Source of the DNA: Nonomuraea sediminis
Lineage (GTDB): Bacteria; Actinomycetota; Actinomycetes; Streptosporangiales; Streptosporangiaceae
NCBI RefSeq assembly: GCF_018531495.1
Contig: NZ_JAHDTI010000002.1
Location: forward strand, 1,208,057-1,272,056
Length of the DNA: 64,000 nucleotides
Direction of reading: 5' to 3'
Shown: in pieces, positions 10,000 through 20,315 of the stretch
Position numbering within the stretch: the stretch's first letter is position 1
Layout of the letters: the number at the start of each line of letters is the position of its first letter
Program-made: the position numbers and the translations under genes
Notes under the pieces: generated by a model
The model's input: the letters and a program-made list of their open reading frames with translations, nothing else
Database searches by the model: none
Told to the model about the DNA's origin: nothing

Positions 10000-10936
10000 G
10001 CGCCTCCAGCGTCTCGACGGTCATCGAGCCGGGCGCCCGCTTGTCCTGCGCCGCCCGGTTGGCCTCCCGCTGCAGCACCTCGTTGACCGGAGTGGGCAGG
10101 CCGAGCTCGCGGCCGATCAGCACGATCTCGCCGTTGAGGTAGTCGGCCTCGATCGTGCCGCTTCCCCTGGCCAGGCTCTGCCAGGACGAGCCGCCGCCAC
10201 GGGGCGTCCCGTCGATCTGGCGCACGTCGACCTCGTGGCCGCGCAGCTCGACCTCTTCCTGCTGGGAGGAGAAGGGGATCCGCGCCTCCTCCAGGATGGC
10301 CTGCCCCTCCGCCTTGACCCGGTCGAAGAGGCGGTCAAGGCCGGGGACCCGGCCGCAGAGCGCTTCGGCGGCGTTGCCCAGGTTGTTCATGAGCTTGCCG
10401 TACTTCCAGTACATCGCGTCGGCGGTGGCGCGGGCCAGGAAGCCGCTCTTGGCCAGGTCGGTCGCCATCTGCTCGGCCAGTTCGTCCACACCCTGTGGAT
10501 AACGGCCGACGTGCAGCATGCCCGAACGCGGGTAGCCGTGCGCCGCCACCACGCCGGGCTCCAGGTGCTGGGCGGGCAGCCACACGCACATGCCGTAGAC
10601 CCGCTCGAAGCGCCGCAGCACCGTGCGCTCGTTGGCCACGCCGTTCTGCGCGCACACCACCGGCAGGTCGGTCGGCCACGGAGCCAGCGCGGCGATCGTG
10701 TCCTGCGACTTGGTGGCCAGGACCAGCACGTCGCCGTCCCTGGTGGGCACCGGGCCGTCTGCGGCCGGGATGTCGAACACCTGGTCGGAGTCGGGTGTGA
10801 TCAGCCGCAGGCCGCGGCGCCGCAGCGCCTCGTAGTGCGCGCCGCGCGCCACCAGCACGACCTCGTGCCCGCCCTGGAACAGCCGGGCTCCGATGGTTCC
10901 GCCGACCGCACCCGCCCCAACGATGATGTAGCGCAT
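9965..10936 (-). CDS. ketopantoate reductase-like (ApbA/PanE family) dehydrogenase
   Basis: 323 residues. The N-terminal Rossmann motif is VGAGAVGGTIGARL at about 5-18, followed by ATKSQDT and the QNGVANE segment, all typical of the ApbA/PanE family. True PanE reduces 2-dehydropantoate with NADPH in pantothenate synthesis; actinomycetes carry several paralogues of other or unknown specificity, so I give no symbol. Ten bases separate it from the glycosyltransferase gene upstream, indicating co-transcription. Confidence 0.85.
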   Translation of the reverse strand: MRYIIVGAGAVGGTIGARLFQGGHEVVLVARGAHYEALRRRGLRLITPDSDQVFDIPAADGPVPTRDGDVLVLATKSQDTIAALAPWPTDLPVVCAQNGVANERTVLRRFERVYGMCVWLPAQHLEPGVVAAHGYPRSGMLHVGRYPQGVDELAEQMATDLAKSGFLARATADAMYWKYGKLMNNLGNAAEALCGRVPGLDRLFDRVKAEGQAILEEARIPFSSQQEEVELRGHEVDVRQIDGTPRGGGSSWQSLARGSGTIEADYLNGEIVLIGRELGLPTPVNEVLQREANRAAQDKRAPGSMTVETLEALIDERSAAGSR

Positions 10937-10946
10937 AAAACGGACT

Positions 10947-11657
10947 CTAGTCGGCCAATGCCATCTCGGTTCGGGGGACGGCCGTCGTACGCACGCGCTC
11001 GCGCAGGATGGTCTGCAGCACCCGCCAGCCGTCGCGTACGGCGCGCAGGTTGCTCTCCCCGTGGATGCGCAGCCGCTCGTGGCTGGGCACCTCGTCGATC
11101 ATCAGCCCGGCCCTGGCGGCCCGGATGTTCATCAGGGTCTCGATCTCGAAGCCGTCGCAGTCGAGCGCCAGCGTGTCCAGGTGCTTGGTCCAGAAGGCGT
11201 TGTAGCCGTAGCACAGGTCGGTGTACCGCGTGCCGTACAGCAGGTTCGTCAGGGCGGTGAGGGCGCGGTTGCCGAGCGAGCGCACCGGCGAGATGTCGTC
11301 GGACCCGCCGCCCGGCAGGTACCGCGAGCCCTTGGCGAAGTCGGCGCCGCACTCCAGCGCCTCGACGAAGGCGGCGATCTCGTGGCCGTCCGTCGAACCG
11401 TCGGCGTCGATCATGACGATGATGTCGCCGGTGGCCGCGGCGAATCCCTCGATCAGGGCGTTGCCCTTGCCGCGCCGTGACTGCGTGACGACACGCAGGC
11501 CGGGACGCAGACGGCGGGCGACGGCCACGGTCTCGTCGGTGGAGTTGCCGTCGACCAGGATGACCTCGTCGATCCAGGTGGGCAGGGTGGCGAAGACGTG
11601 GGGGAGGTTGTCCGCCTCGTTCATCGCGGGAACGATCACGGTGACGCTCGGCTTCAT
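10947..11657 (-). CDS. family 2 glycosyltransferase, dolichol-phosphate-mannose-synthase-like
   Basis: 236 residues from the ATG at 11657; a longer frame reaches 11795 but its extra N-terminus overlaps the kinase gene and is not family-like. Motifs are VIVPAMNEADNLP, VDGNSTDET and IDADGSTDG (the DxD metal site). There is no C-terminal membrane anchor. GT2 enzymes of this type transfer a sugar from a nucleotide donor to a lipid phosphate or glycan. It is followed directly by the reductase gene. Confidence 0.9.
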   Translation of the reverse strand: MKPSVTVIVPAMNEADNLPHVFATLPTWIDEVILVDGNSTDETVAVARRLRPGLRVVTQSRRGKGNALIEGFAAATGDIIVMIDADGSTDGHEIAAFVEALECGADFAKGSRYLPGGGSDDISPVRSLGNRALTALTNLLYGTRYTDLCYGYNAFWTKHLDTLALDCDGFEIETLMNIRAARAGLMIDEVPSHERLRIHGESNLRAVRDGWRVLQTILRERVRTTAVPRTEMALAD

Positions 11658-11716
11658 GAAGTCAAGGTCCCCCGACACACTAGACAGGCACTTGATAGCG
11701 CCTTGACCTGCGAAGA

Positions 11717-12061
11717 TCACACAAGGGCTTCTGGGAGCCTTTGGAGGATTTCGTCCGCAGTCTGGCCGGGTATCTGCTCCGATGAATCGAGCCACAGACC
11801 GATGCGCGGGGTCTGCTCGCGCAGGATCGCGTCCAGGTCGGCGACCGTGAAGTCGCCGTAGCCGGTCTTGGCCCGCTCGCGCTCGCGCCGCTCCACCGCC
11901 GCCACGGAAGGAGCCAGCACGACGACGTGCAAGGGGCGATGCCCGATCATGCGGCGGTACGTGTCGCCCCGCACGTGCGCCGACCTCGGTAGGCGCTCGG
12001 CCAGTGCCTGCGCCACCGTGGACTTGCCGGACGCGGAGATGCCGGTCATCAGGATGATCAC
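11717..12061 (-). CDS. P-loop nucleotide kinase-like protein with apparent internal deletion
   Basis: 114 residues, starting at a GTG that overlaps the lysS stop (GTGA). Walker A is GISASGKST at 7-15, then LPRSAHVRGDTYRRMI as in actinomycete chloramphenicol-phosphotransferase-like kinases. In the family as I remember it (about 165-180 residues) some 50 residues follow, containing a QLRLR-type segment and a VVVQDV-type strand. Here RRMI at residue 39 joins directly to HRPLHVVVLAPSVAAV, and the normal C-terminus (ETPRIGLWLD) is present. The frame is intact, so the protein could be made, but the lost middle includes part of the substrate-binding region. It is the last gene of a long run; 59 bases separate it from the glycosyltransferase. 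Confidence 0.75.
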   Translation of the reverse strand: MIILMTGISASGKSTVAQALAERLPRSAHVRGDTYRRMIGHRPLHVVVLAPSVAAVERRERERAKTGYGDFTVADLDAILREQTPRIGLWLDSSEQIPGQTADEILQRLPEALV

Positions 12062-13638
12062 GCCTGTATCAGCTTTCTGACGCGGTCGGCGCCGACCGCG
12101 AGCAGCAGCGTGGGCAGTCTCGGGCCGGTGGCGCGGCCCACCAGCAGCCGGTAGATCAGCGCGAAGAAGGCGCGCTGCGCCGCCTTCAGCTCGGGCGTCG
12201 GCTTGGCCTCGGGGTCCAGCCCCGCCTGGAGCTTCGGCACGCCGTACACCAGCGTGGTCAGCCCGTCCAGCGACCAGTGCGTGTCGAGGCCCTCGCCGAG
12301 CAGCCGCAGCGCCTCCCGCTCGCCCTCGCCCAGCGAGGCGAGCAGCTCGGCGTCGGGCTCCCGCAGCACGTGCGTGCGCTGGTCGGCCGCGACCTGCGTC
12401 TCGACCCAGCGCTGCGCCCTGTCCAGCCGCGGCCGCGCCTCCTCCAGCGCGGCGACGTCCATGTCGCGCAGGATGCGCAGCTGCTGCTCCTGGTCGCCGG
12501 TCGTGACGTCCACGATCGAGGCCAGAGTCCGGTACGGCACGGGCCGCGGCGTGACCGGCAGCGCCCCATCCGCGGTGCCCACCGCCCGCTCGTAGGCGGC
12601 CTGCTCGGCCGGCAGCCGTTCGGTCTTGCGGCCCAGGGCGTCCCACTCGTCGTAGAGCCGGTGGATCTCCTGGTCGAAGGCGATCTTGAAGGACTGGGCG
12701 GGCTTGCGCCTGGCATACAGCCAGCGCAGCACCGGCGCCTCCATGATCTCCAGCGCGTCCGACGGGGTCGGCACGCCGCCCCTGGAGCTGGACATCTTGG
12801 CCATGCCGGTGATGCCGACGAAGGCGTACATCGGCCCGATCGGCTGCTCGCCGCCGAAGACGGGGCCGACCAGCCGCCCGCCGACCACCCACGCCGAGCC
12901 GGGCGAGTGGTGGTCGACGCCCGACGGCTCGAACACCACGCCCTCGTAGGCCCAGCGCATCGGCCAGTCGACCTTCCACACCAGCTTGCCGTTGTCGTGC
13001 TCGGCCAGCTTCACGGTCTCGCCGAACCCGCAGGCGCAGGTGTAGGCCAGCTCGGTGCTCTCGTCGTCGTAGGCGGTCACCCTGGTCAGGTCGCGCCCGC
13101 AGTCGGAGCAGTAGGGCCGGTAGGGGAAGTACTCGCCCTCCGGCTCCTTGGTGCGGTACTCGGCCAGCACCTCGTCGATCGCGCGGCGCTCCCGCATCGC
13201 CAGCAGGATCTGCTCCCGGTAGGCGCCGCCGGTGTACTGCTCGGTCTGGCTGATGCCGCGGTACTCCACGCCCAGCTCGGCCAGCGCCTCGACCAGCGGC
13301 GCCTTGAAGTGCTCGGCCCAGTTGGCGTGCGGGCTGCCGGGCGGCGCCGGCACCGAGGTGTACGGCTTGCCGATGTGCTCCTCCCACGCCGGGTCGATTC
13401 CGGCGGGCACCTTGCGCAGCCGGTCGTAGTCGTCCCAGGACAGCAGGTGCAAGCATTCCCGCCCGCGCCGCCTGATCTCGTCGGCCACCAGGTGCGGGGT
13501 CATCACCTCGCGCAGGTTGCCCAGGTGGATCGGGCCTGACGGGCTCAGCCCCGAGGCGCAGACGACGGGATTGCCGGGCGCGCGCCGCTCGGACTCGGCG
13601 ATCACTCTGTCGGCGAGCTCGGAAACCCAGTCGTTCAT
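12058..13638 (-). CDS. lysS: class I lysyl-tRNA synthetase
   Basis: 526 residues. The class I signatures are SGPIHLGN (His38 to Asn41) and KMSSS at 281-285, with zinc-type clusters CSDC at 177-180 and CAC at 201-203. This is the archaeal/spirochete-type LysRS (also called lysK), unrelated to class II LysRS. It attaches lysine to tRNA-Lys. Many actinomycetes carry it beside a class II enzyme. It overlaps both neighbours by four bases (mazG-like upstream, kinase downstream), so it is expressed from the upstream operon unless an internal promoter exists. Confidence 0.95.
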   Translation of the reverse strand: MNDWVSELADRVIAESERRAPGNPVVCASGLSPSGPIHLGNLREVMTPHLVADEIRRRGRECLHLLSWDDYDRLRKVPAGIDPAWEEHIGKPYTSVPAPPGSPHANWAEHFKAPLVEALAELGVEYRGISQTEQYTGGAYREQILLAMRERRAIDEVLAEYRTKEPEGEYFPYRPYCSDCGRDLTRVTAYDDESTELAYTCACGFGETVKLAEHDNGKLVWKVDWPMRWAYEGVVFEPSGVDHHSPGSAWVVGGRLVGPVFGGEQPIGPMYAFVGITGMAKMSSSRGGVPTPSDALEIMEAPVLRWLYARRKPAQSFKIAFDQEIHRLYDEWDALGRKTERLPAEQAAYERAVGTADGALPVTPRPVPYRTLASIVDVTTGDQEQQLRILRDMDVAALEEARPRLDRAQRWVETQVAADQRTHVLREPDAELLASLGEGEREALRLLGEGLDTHWSLDGLTTLVYGVPKLQAGLDPEAKPTPELKAAQRAFFALIYRLLVGRATGPRLPTLLLAVGADRVRKLIQA

Positions 13639-13970
13639 GGCAGCGGAGGAGCCTTTCTCGCTGAACCCCGATAAAGGTCGGCATCGTAGCGGATCTCGCT
13701 CTCATCCAGCTTGCCGTGTGCCGCCTCTATCAGGTTCACCTCCAGCACGTCCGCCAGCCGTACCAGGTAGAGCAGCACGTCGGCGAGCTCGCCGCGCACC
13801 CGGTCGGGGTCGGCGGACTCGCCAGGCGTCAGCCACTGGTACTCGGCCACCAGCTCGCCGACCTCCCCCGACAGCGCCATCACCAGATTCTTGGGCGTAT
13901 GAAACTGCTCCCAGTCCCTGGCCCGGGTGAAGTCGCGGTAGCGGGCGGCGAGCTGCTCGAGTTCGGTCAC
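13635..13970 (-). CDS. MazG-like nucleotide pyrophosphohydrolase
   Basis: 111 residues. The metal-binding pattern EVGELVAEYQW followed by GELADVLLYLVRLAD (ExxE...ExxD) identifies the all-alpha NTP pyrophosphohydrolase superfamily, closest to the small RS21-C6/dCTPase-like group. Such enzymes clean up noncanonical nucleotides. It begins one base after the OsmC stop and overlaps lysS by ATGA. Confidence 0.85.
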   Translation of the reverse strand: MTELEQLAARYRDFTRARDWEQFHTPKNLVMALSGEVGELVAEYQWLTPGESADPDRVRGELADVLLYLVRLADVLEVNLIEAAHGKLDESEIRYDADLYRGSARKAPPLP

Positions 13971-13971
13971 A

Positions 13972-14487
13972 TCAAGCGACCCTACTCACCGTGCCCTTGA
14001 TGTTCTGGGGATGGCGGATCAGGTTGAGGATCGGGCAGACGCGTTCCACTTCGGCGTGCAGTCTGGCGAGGTCCTCGTCCGAGGCGGGTGAGGAGATCTG
14101 GACCTCGTAGCGGAAGTTCTGCGGGTAGACCGGGATGTCGGTGTTGTCCGGTGCTTGCGCTCGCGGGTCGTATTCGGCCTGCACGTCCACCGCCAGCGAG
14201 TCCAGCGGCACGTCGAGCTCGGCCGCCTTGATCAGGAAGATGTGCGTCACGCATGACCCCAGCACGCCCGCCTGCAGCTCGGGCGAGCCGGGCCCCAGGT
14301 CGTATCCGGCGAAGTCGGGCCCGCTGTCGCTGAGGATCTGGAAGTCGCGGATCCTGATCCGGCGCACCCCGCTGCGGCCCTCGGCCGTCACCCGCGCCTG
14401 CAGCGGTACGGGACCGCCGGGCTCCGCCTCGCGGCGGGTCAGCAGCGCCGCGCGCTTGTGCGCCAGGTATTCGCGCAACGTGCTCAT
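13972..14487 (-). CDS. OsmC-family peroxiredoxin-like protein
   Basis: 171 residues. The OsmC/Ohr fold is indicated by ELQAGVLGSCVTHIF with the first redox Cys and VCPILNLIRHP with the second. Members reduce organic hydroperoxides with thiols. Its place after peroxidase-like and VOC genes fits protection from, or processing of, products of the monooxygenase. The start overlaps the VOC stop by four bases. Confidence 0.88.
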   Translation of the reverse strand: MSTLREYLAHKRAALLTRREAEPGGPVPLQARVTAEGRSGVRRIRIRDFQILSDSGPDFAGYDLGPGSPELQAGVLGSCVTHIFLIKAAELDVPLDSLAVDVQAEYDPRAQAPDNTDIPVYPQNFRYEVQISSPASDEDLARLHAEVERVCPILNLIRHPQNIKGTVSRVA

Positions 14488-15095
14488 GCCAGCTCCACCT
14501 GTCCCTGGGGGGTGTCCAGTACGGCCCGCAGCCCGACCTCCTGGCCGGGCTCCACCTCGAGTTCGGCGCCCACCGCGGCCAGGTCCTCGCGCAGCGCCTC
14601 CGGGTCAGGGTGCGTGGCGGTGAACGAGGCCAGCGCCAGCTGCGGCAGGCCCGAGGCGGCCGGGTGCTGGGTCTTTCCCCAGTCGATGAGGAACGGCACG
14701 GGCTGTATGGCCACCGGGTCGTCCCTGCGGGTCAGGCGCCACTCCAGCAGGGTGCCGTCGGGCTTGCGGCGCGACAGCGGTGCCACGTCGCCCGGGTCGT
14801 AGCCGGCCTGCCTGGCCTGCCGTACGGTCTCGTCGAGGTCGTCGGGGTGGATGGCCCAGGCGGTCAGGCGCGGCTCGGTCAGGCCCGCGAGGCCGAAGGC
14901 GCTGGGGCTCTCGTCCGAGTCCGGGTCGGGGCCGATGATCTCCAGGTAGGCCGTGGGGCCGAGGCCGATCAGGTAGTTCGCCGTGCCTCCTGGATGGCTG
15001 CCGCCCTTGACGGGGGTCACGCCGGTCCGTTCGGCGAAGTCGGTGACCGCGGCCTCCAGGTCGGGCACGGCGTAGACGAGATGGTCCAGAGTCAT
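14484..15095 (-). CDS. VOC-superfamily (glyoxalase-like) protein
   Basis: 203 residues from the ATG at 15095. It opens with MTLDHLVYAVPDLEAAV, a glyoxalase-like fold start with a metal-ligand His, and contains NYLIGLGPTAYLEIIGPD. It resembles the glyoxalase_3-like domain family. The role is unknown; co-location with a monooxygenase suggests ring cleavage, isomerisation or resistance. It is coupled by ATGA to the genes on both sides. Confidence 0.85.
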   Translation of the reverse strand: MTLDHLVYAVPDLEAAVTDFAERTGVTPVKGGSHPGGTANYLIGLGPTAYLEIIGPDPDSDESPSAFGLAGLTEPRLTAWAIHPDDLDETVRQARQAGYDPGDVAPLSRRKPDGTLLEWRLTRRDDPVAIQPVPFLIDWGKTQHPAASGLPQLALASFTATHPDPEALREDLAAVGAELEVEPGQEVGLRAVLDTPQGQVELA

Positions 15096-15637
15096 GAGGG
15101 TTCTCCCAGTGAGAGCATGAGCCGGTTGGCCCAGTTGAAGAAGGCGGCCGCCTGGATCGCGTCCAGGATGGCCAGGTCGTCGAGTCCTGCCTCGCGCAGC
15201 GCCTGCACGTCGGGCTCGCTCGGGATGGCGGTCAGCGCGACGGAGAAGTCGATGATCGCCCGCCAGCGCGCGTCCTGCGGCGCGTCCACCCCCTCGTCGA
15301 GCAGCCGCTGCACGTCCTCGGTCCGCTTGGAGTAGTGCGAGGCGAAGCGGGCGTGCACCGAGGCGCAGAAGACGCAGCCGTTGACGCGCGAGGTCGCGGT
15401 GGCCGCCAGCTCGCGCTCGGCGCGCGGCAGGCCGCCGTCGGTGTTGTAGAAGATGTCGTTGTCGGTCTTGGTCCGCGCGTGCAGGATCGCCGGGTCGCGC
15501 GCCAGCAGCCTGAAGTACGGCGAGCTCGCCCTGGCCTGGTCGACCAGCGCCTGCAGGTGCGCGTCGGTGAGCTCGTCCTCGGCGAGCGGCTCGAGCCACG
15601 GCTTCCAGCCGAGCTTGTCCTGGGTCCAGGTGGTCAT
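15092..15637 (-). CDS. alkylhydroperoxidase-domain protein (AhpD-like)
   Basis: 181 residues with the carboxymuconolactone-decarboxylase fold. The redox motif CVFCASVH provides the CxxC pair and downstream His of AhpD-type peroxidases. The overall sequence matches the Avi_7169-type subfamily that I recall being found next to KPN_01858-type monooxygenases. It probably forms a unit with the following CMD protein, to which it is coupled by ATGA. Confidence 0.88.
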   Translation of the reverse strand: MTTWTQDKLGWKPWLEPLAEDELTDAHLQALVDQARASSPYFRLLARDPAILHARTKTDNDIFYNTDGGLPRAERELAATATSRVNGCVFCASVHARFASHYSKRTEDVQRLLDEGVDAPQDARWRAIIDFSVALTAIPSEPDVQALREAGLDDLAILDAIQAAAFFNWANRLMLSLGEPS

Positions 15638-16080
15638 GCGGTCGCCTCCTTGAGCGCGCGGAGCCCGGCCACGACCCGTACCTGGAAGGTCAGGAAGGCG
15701 ACGAGCTGGGAGATCGTCACGATGCCGTCGGCGCTCCAGCCCGCCTCGCCGAGCTTGGCCAACGCTTCGGGACTGGCCCGGTTCGGCCGGAACACCAGCA
15801 GGTGGGCGTGCTGGAGCGCGGCCCTGAGCCGCCCGCCCGCCGGCTCCTGGCTGGGTCGTCTGGCGGCGTAGAACGCGGCGACCGCGCGGTCCCCGTGCAG
15901 CTCGGTGACGTAGGCCGCGATCGCGTGCCGCTCGTCGAGGCTGACGTCAGGGCTTTCCGTGAACAGGGCCTCGAAGCTGCGCTGGGCGTGCTCGCGGGAG
16001 TCCGGGCGCCGGGCCCGCAGCAGGTCCAGCGGGGATCCGGGTGCGATCCCCACCAGCTCGTCGATCACGTCTGTGCTCAT
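15634..16080 (-). CDS. CMD-domain protein, Avi_7170-like
   Basis: 148 residues. It is related to the AhpD fold but lacks a CxxC pair, as expected for the Avi_7170-type partner of the preceding peroxidase-domain protein. The frame overlaps both neighbours by four bases. Its biochemical role is not known; a structural or regulatory partner is the likely reading. Confidence 0.82.
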   Translation of the reverse strand: MSTDVIDELVGIAPGSPLDLLRARRPDSREHAQRSFEALFTESPDVSLDERHAIAAYVTELHGDRAVAAFYAARRPSQEPAGGRLRAALQHAHLLVFRPNRASPEALAKLGEAGWSADGIVTISQLVAFLTFQVRVVAGLRALKEATA

Positions 16081-17071
16081 CGGTTGTTCAACTCCCTGGA
16101 GGGCGCCCAGCCGAGCGCGGGCGCGACCTCGGTCGCGAGCAGCTCGATCGAGCGCAGGATCAGCGGATGCGGGGGGTCGACGGAGTGGACCTGGAAGACC
16201 AGGTCGGTGATCCGTTGGAGGGTCGGGTCGGCGCCGAGGCCGGCCACCACGTCCTCGGGCGTGCCGACGTGCGCGTCCCAGGCCGCGATCAGCTGGTCGA
16301 CGCCGCCGCCGTCGGGCTGCGGCTGCTCCGCCCCGGCCGGTCTGCTCAGGCCGATCTCGGCCTGGCGCAGCGCCTCGGCCCTGGTGTCGGCCACGAACGC
16401 GGTCCTGCTCGCCACGATCCTCGGCTCGACGCCGGCGGGGAGGTTGTCGAGGTAGGCGTCCACGATCGGCCTCTGGATCTCGGCCAGCGTGGCGTGCGGA
16501 TTGTCATCGGGCCGCGGCTGGGTACGCGAGAGCATCAGCCCGTGGCCCGCACTCCCCGCGCGGGCCCCGCCGCTGACCGAGAACGTCGCCTCCCAGACCC
16601 TGTCCGCCAGCCGCGGGGCCGCCGGGTAGAGCCGGTTGCCGCCGCCCAGGTCCTCCCCGGCCCAGGCGTCCAGCAGGATCTTCAGGTGCTCGGCGTAGAT
16701 CTCGTTGCGCCGCGCCGGATCGTGGCCGAAGGCCGTGAACGCCGAGGGCGTGCCGCCGCCCGCCACCCCGACCTCGAGCCGCCCGCCCGACAGCAGGTCC
16801 AGCACCGCGGTGTCCTCGGCCACCCTGACCGGGTCCTCGAGCGGCAGCGTGATGATGCCGGTGCAGAGCCTGATCCGCTCGGTCACCGCCGCCACGTGCG
16901 ACAGGAACACCAGCGGCGCGGGCAGCCCGCCCTCCTCGCCGTCGAAGTGGTGCTGCGCCACCCAGGCCGTGTCGAACCCGGCCCGCTCGGCGTGCCTGAT
17001 CTGCTCCACGGCCAGCCGGTAGCGCTCGCCGGGCGGCGCCTGGTCAAGCAGCCTGGTGAAGAAACCCAGCC

Positions 17072-17075
<4 letters not shown>
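16077..17075 (-). CDS. FMN-dependent luciferase-like monooxygenase
   Basis: 332 residues with the bacterial-luciferase TIM-barrel pattern: RLGFFTRL at the start, HAERAGFDTAWVAQHHFD, LCTGIITLPLEDPVRVAEDTAVLD and GRLEVGVAGGG. These enzymes use reduced FMN from a separate reductase to oxidise small organics such as sulfonates, amines or aldehydes. The neighbour set (ABC transporter, CMD pair) is the one I recall for KPN_01858-type enzymes. No flavin reductase is seen in the run. Confidence 0.9.
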
Positions 17076-18606
<1,531 letters not shown>

Positions 18607-18610
<4 letters not shown>

Positions 18611-19398
18611 GACCCCTCCTTCGCGATCGACCGGCTGATCCTGCTCGCGGCGAGCACCACCGTCACCACGACGATTCCCGGAAGTGACGTCAGCCACCAC
18701 GAGGTGGCCAGGTAGTTGCGGCCCTCGGAGATCAGCAGCCCCCACTCGGGGGTGGGCGGCTCGGCGCCGTAGCCGAGGAAGCCCAGCGTCGAGATCGCCA
18801 GGATGGCCACCCCGAACTGCAGCGCGGCCAGCGCCACCACGGGGCCGAGCGAGTTGGGCAGGATGTGCCGCCAGAGCACGCTCAGGAAGCGCCCGCCACT
18901 GCCGAAGGCGGCCTCCACGTAGTCGGTGTTCCTGACGCGCACCACCTCCGAGCGCGACACCCGGGCGAAGGCGGCCACCGAGCCGATGCCCACCGCGATC
19001 GCCACGTGCACCGTGCCGGGGCCGAGCAGGATGATCACCGTCAGCGCCAGGAGCAGCCCCGGCACCGACAGCAGCACGTCCACGACGCGCATCACGATCG
19101 CGTCGAAGATGTTCCGCGTCGATCCTGCGACCAGCCCGAGCAGCGTGCCGAGCACCAGGCCGACGGCCACCGCGACGACCGCGCCCGACAGCGAGTGGAC
19201 CGAGCCGTGCACCACGCGGGCGAACAGGTCGCGGCCCACGGCGTCGGTGCCGAACAGGTGCGCCGCGCCGGGCGGCTCCAGCTTCTGCGCGGGGACGCCC
19301 ACGAGGGGGTCGTAGGAGGTGAACACGCCAGGGAGCAGCGCCCACGCGATCACGAGCGCGACCGCCAGCCAGGAGACGATCAGGCCGATCCGCTTCAC
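18607..19398 (-). CDS. ABC-transporter permease (DppC-like)
   Basis: 263 residues with about six membrane segments. The N-terminal region (YDPLVGVPAQKLEPPGAAHLFGTDAVGRDLF) is characteristic of DppC-type permeases, and EAAFGSGGRFLSVLWRHILP is the EAA-type ATPase-coupling loop. It forms the membrane channel with the DppB-like subunit. The order binding protein, DppB, DppC, ATPase is complete. Confidence 0.92.
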
Positions 19399-20315
19399 GT
19401 CGCCACCTTCAGCCGGGGGTCAAGCACCGGGAAGAGCAGGTCCACGACCAGATTGATGATCACGAAGGAGGCGGTGGCGAGCACCACCACGGCCAGCATC
19501 ACCGGCGTGTCCTGAGCGTTGACCGCCTGCTCCGTGAGCCGGCCGATCCCGGTACGCCCGAAGACGGTCTCCGTCACCACCGAGCCCGCGATCAGCTCCC
19601 CGAACATCAGGCCCGCCACCGTCAGCGTCGGCAGCACCGCGTTGCGCGCCACGTGCCGCCACAGGATCCAGCCGCGTGAGGCGCCCTTGGCCGCCACCAC
19701 CGCCACGAACGGCTGCGTGGCGACCTGGTCCAGGCTGCGCGCCAGCACCTGCGCGATGGGCGCGGAGATCGGTACGGCCAGCGTCAGCACCGGCAGCACG
19801 AGCTGCTGCAGCTCGCTCCCGCCGATGACCGGCACCAGCCGCAGCCGGAAGGAGAACACCTGGATCAGCAGGATGCCCAGCCAGAACGCCGGAACCGAGA
19901 TGAACAGCGACGGCACCGACAGCAGCGCCCCGCGGATCCAGGACAGCCCGCTGTAGCTCGCCGCGAACGCGATCAGCACCGCGATCACGACGGCCAGCGC
20001 GAAGCCGGCCGAGGCCAGCCTGGCCGTCTGCGGCAGCGCCTCGCCCAGCCGTTCGATCACCGGCGCGCCGGTGTCGATGGAGTAGCCGAAGTCGCCGTGC
20101 AGGAAGCCGAGCAGCGTGTGCAGGTAGCCGGCGCCGTCCCTGCCGTAGTAGGCGCGGATCTCCGCGATCTGCTGCGGCGACAGGCCCAGCTCCGGGTTCT
20201 GGAACTTGATCAGGATCGCGTCGCCGGGCAGCAGCTGCAGGAGCACGTAGCCCACGGTGAAGGCGACCCAGAGCACCAGCAGCGCCTGGCCGACCCTGCC
20301 GAGCAGGTACCTCAC
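19395..20315 (-). CDS. ABC-transporter permease (DppB-like)
   Basis: 306 residues from the GTG at 20315, which overlaps the stop of the binding-protein gene as GTGA; a GTG four codons upstream also exists. It has a typical DppB N-terminus (VRYLLGRVGQALLVLWVAFT), six membrane segments, and the coupling loop AAKGASRGWILWRHVARNA. It pairs with the DppC-like subunit. Confidence 0.92.
   Translation of the reverse strand: MRYLLGRVGQALLVLWVAFTVGYVLLQLLPGDAILIKFQNPELGLSPQQIAEIRAYYGRDGAGYLHTLLGFLHGDFGYSIDTGAPVIERLGEALPQTARLASAGFALAVVIAVLIAFAASYSGLSWIRGALLSVPSLFISVPAFWLGILLIQVFSFRLRLVPVIGGSELQQLVLPVLTLAVPISAPIAQVLARSLDQVATQPFVAVVAAKGASRGWILWRHVARNAVLPTLTVAGLMFGELIAGSVVTETVFGRTGIGRLTEQAVNAQDTPVMLAVVVLATASFVIINLVVDLLFPVLDPRLKVAT

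Noticed and set aside
12062..13705. Apparent 662-residue fusion upstream of the P-loop kinase
   Set aside because: The N-terminal 540 residues are the wrong frame of lysS. Only the last 114 residues, from the GTG at 12061, form the kinase.
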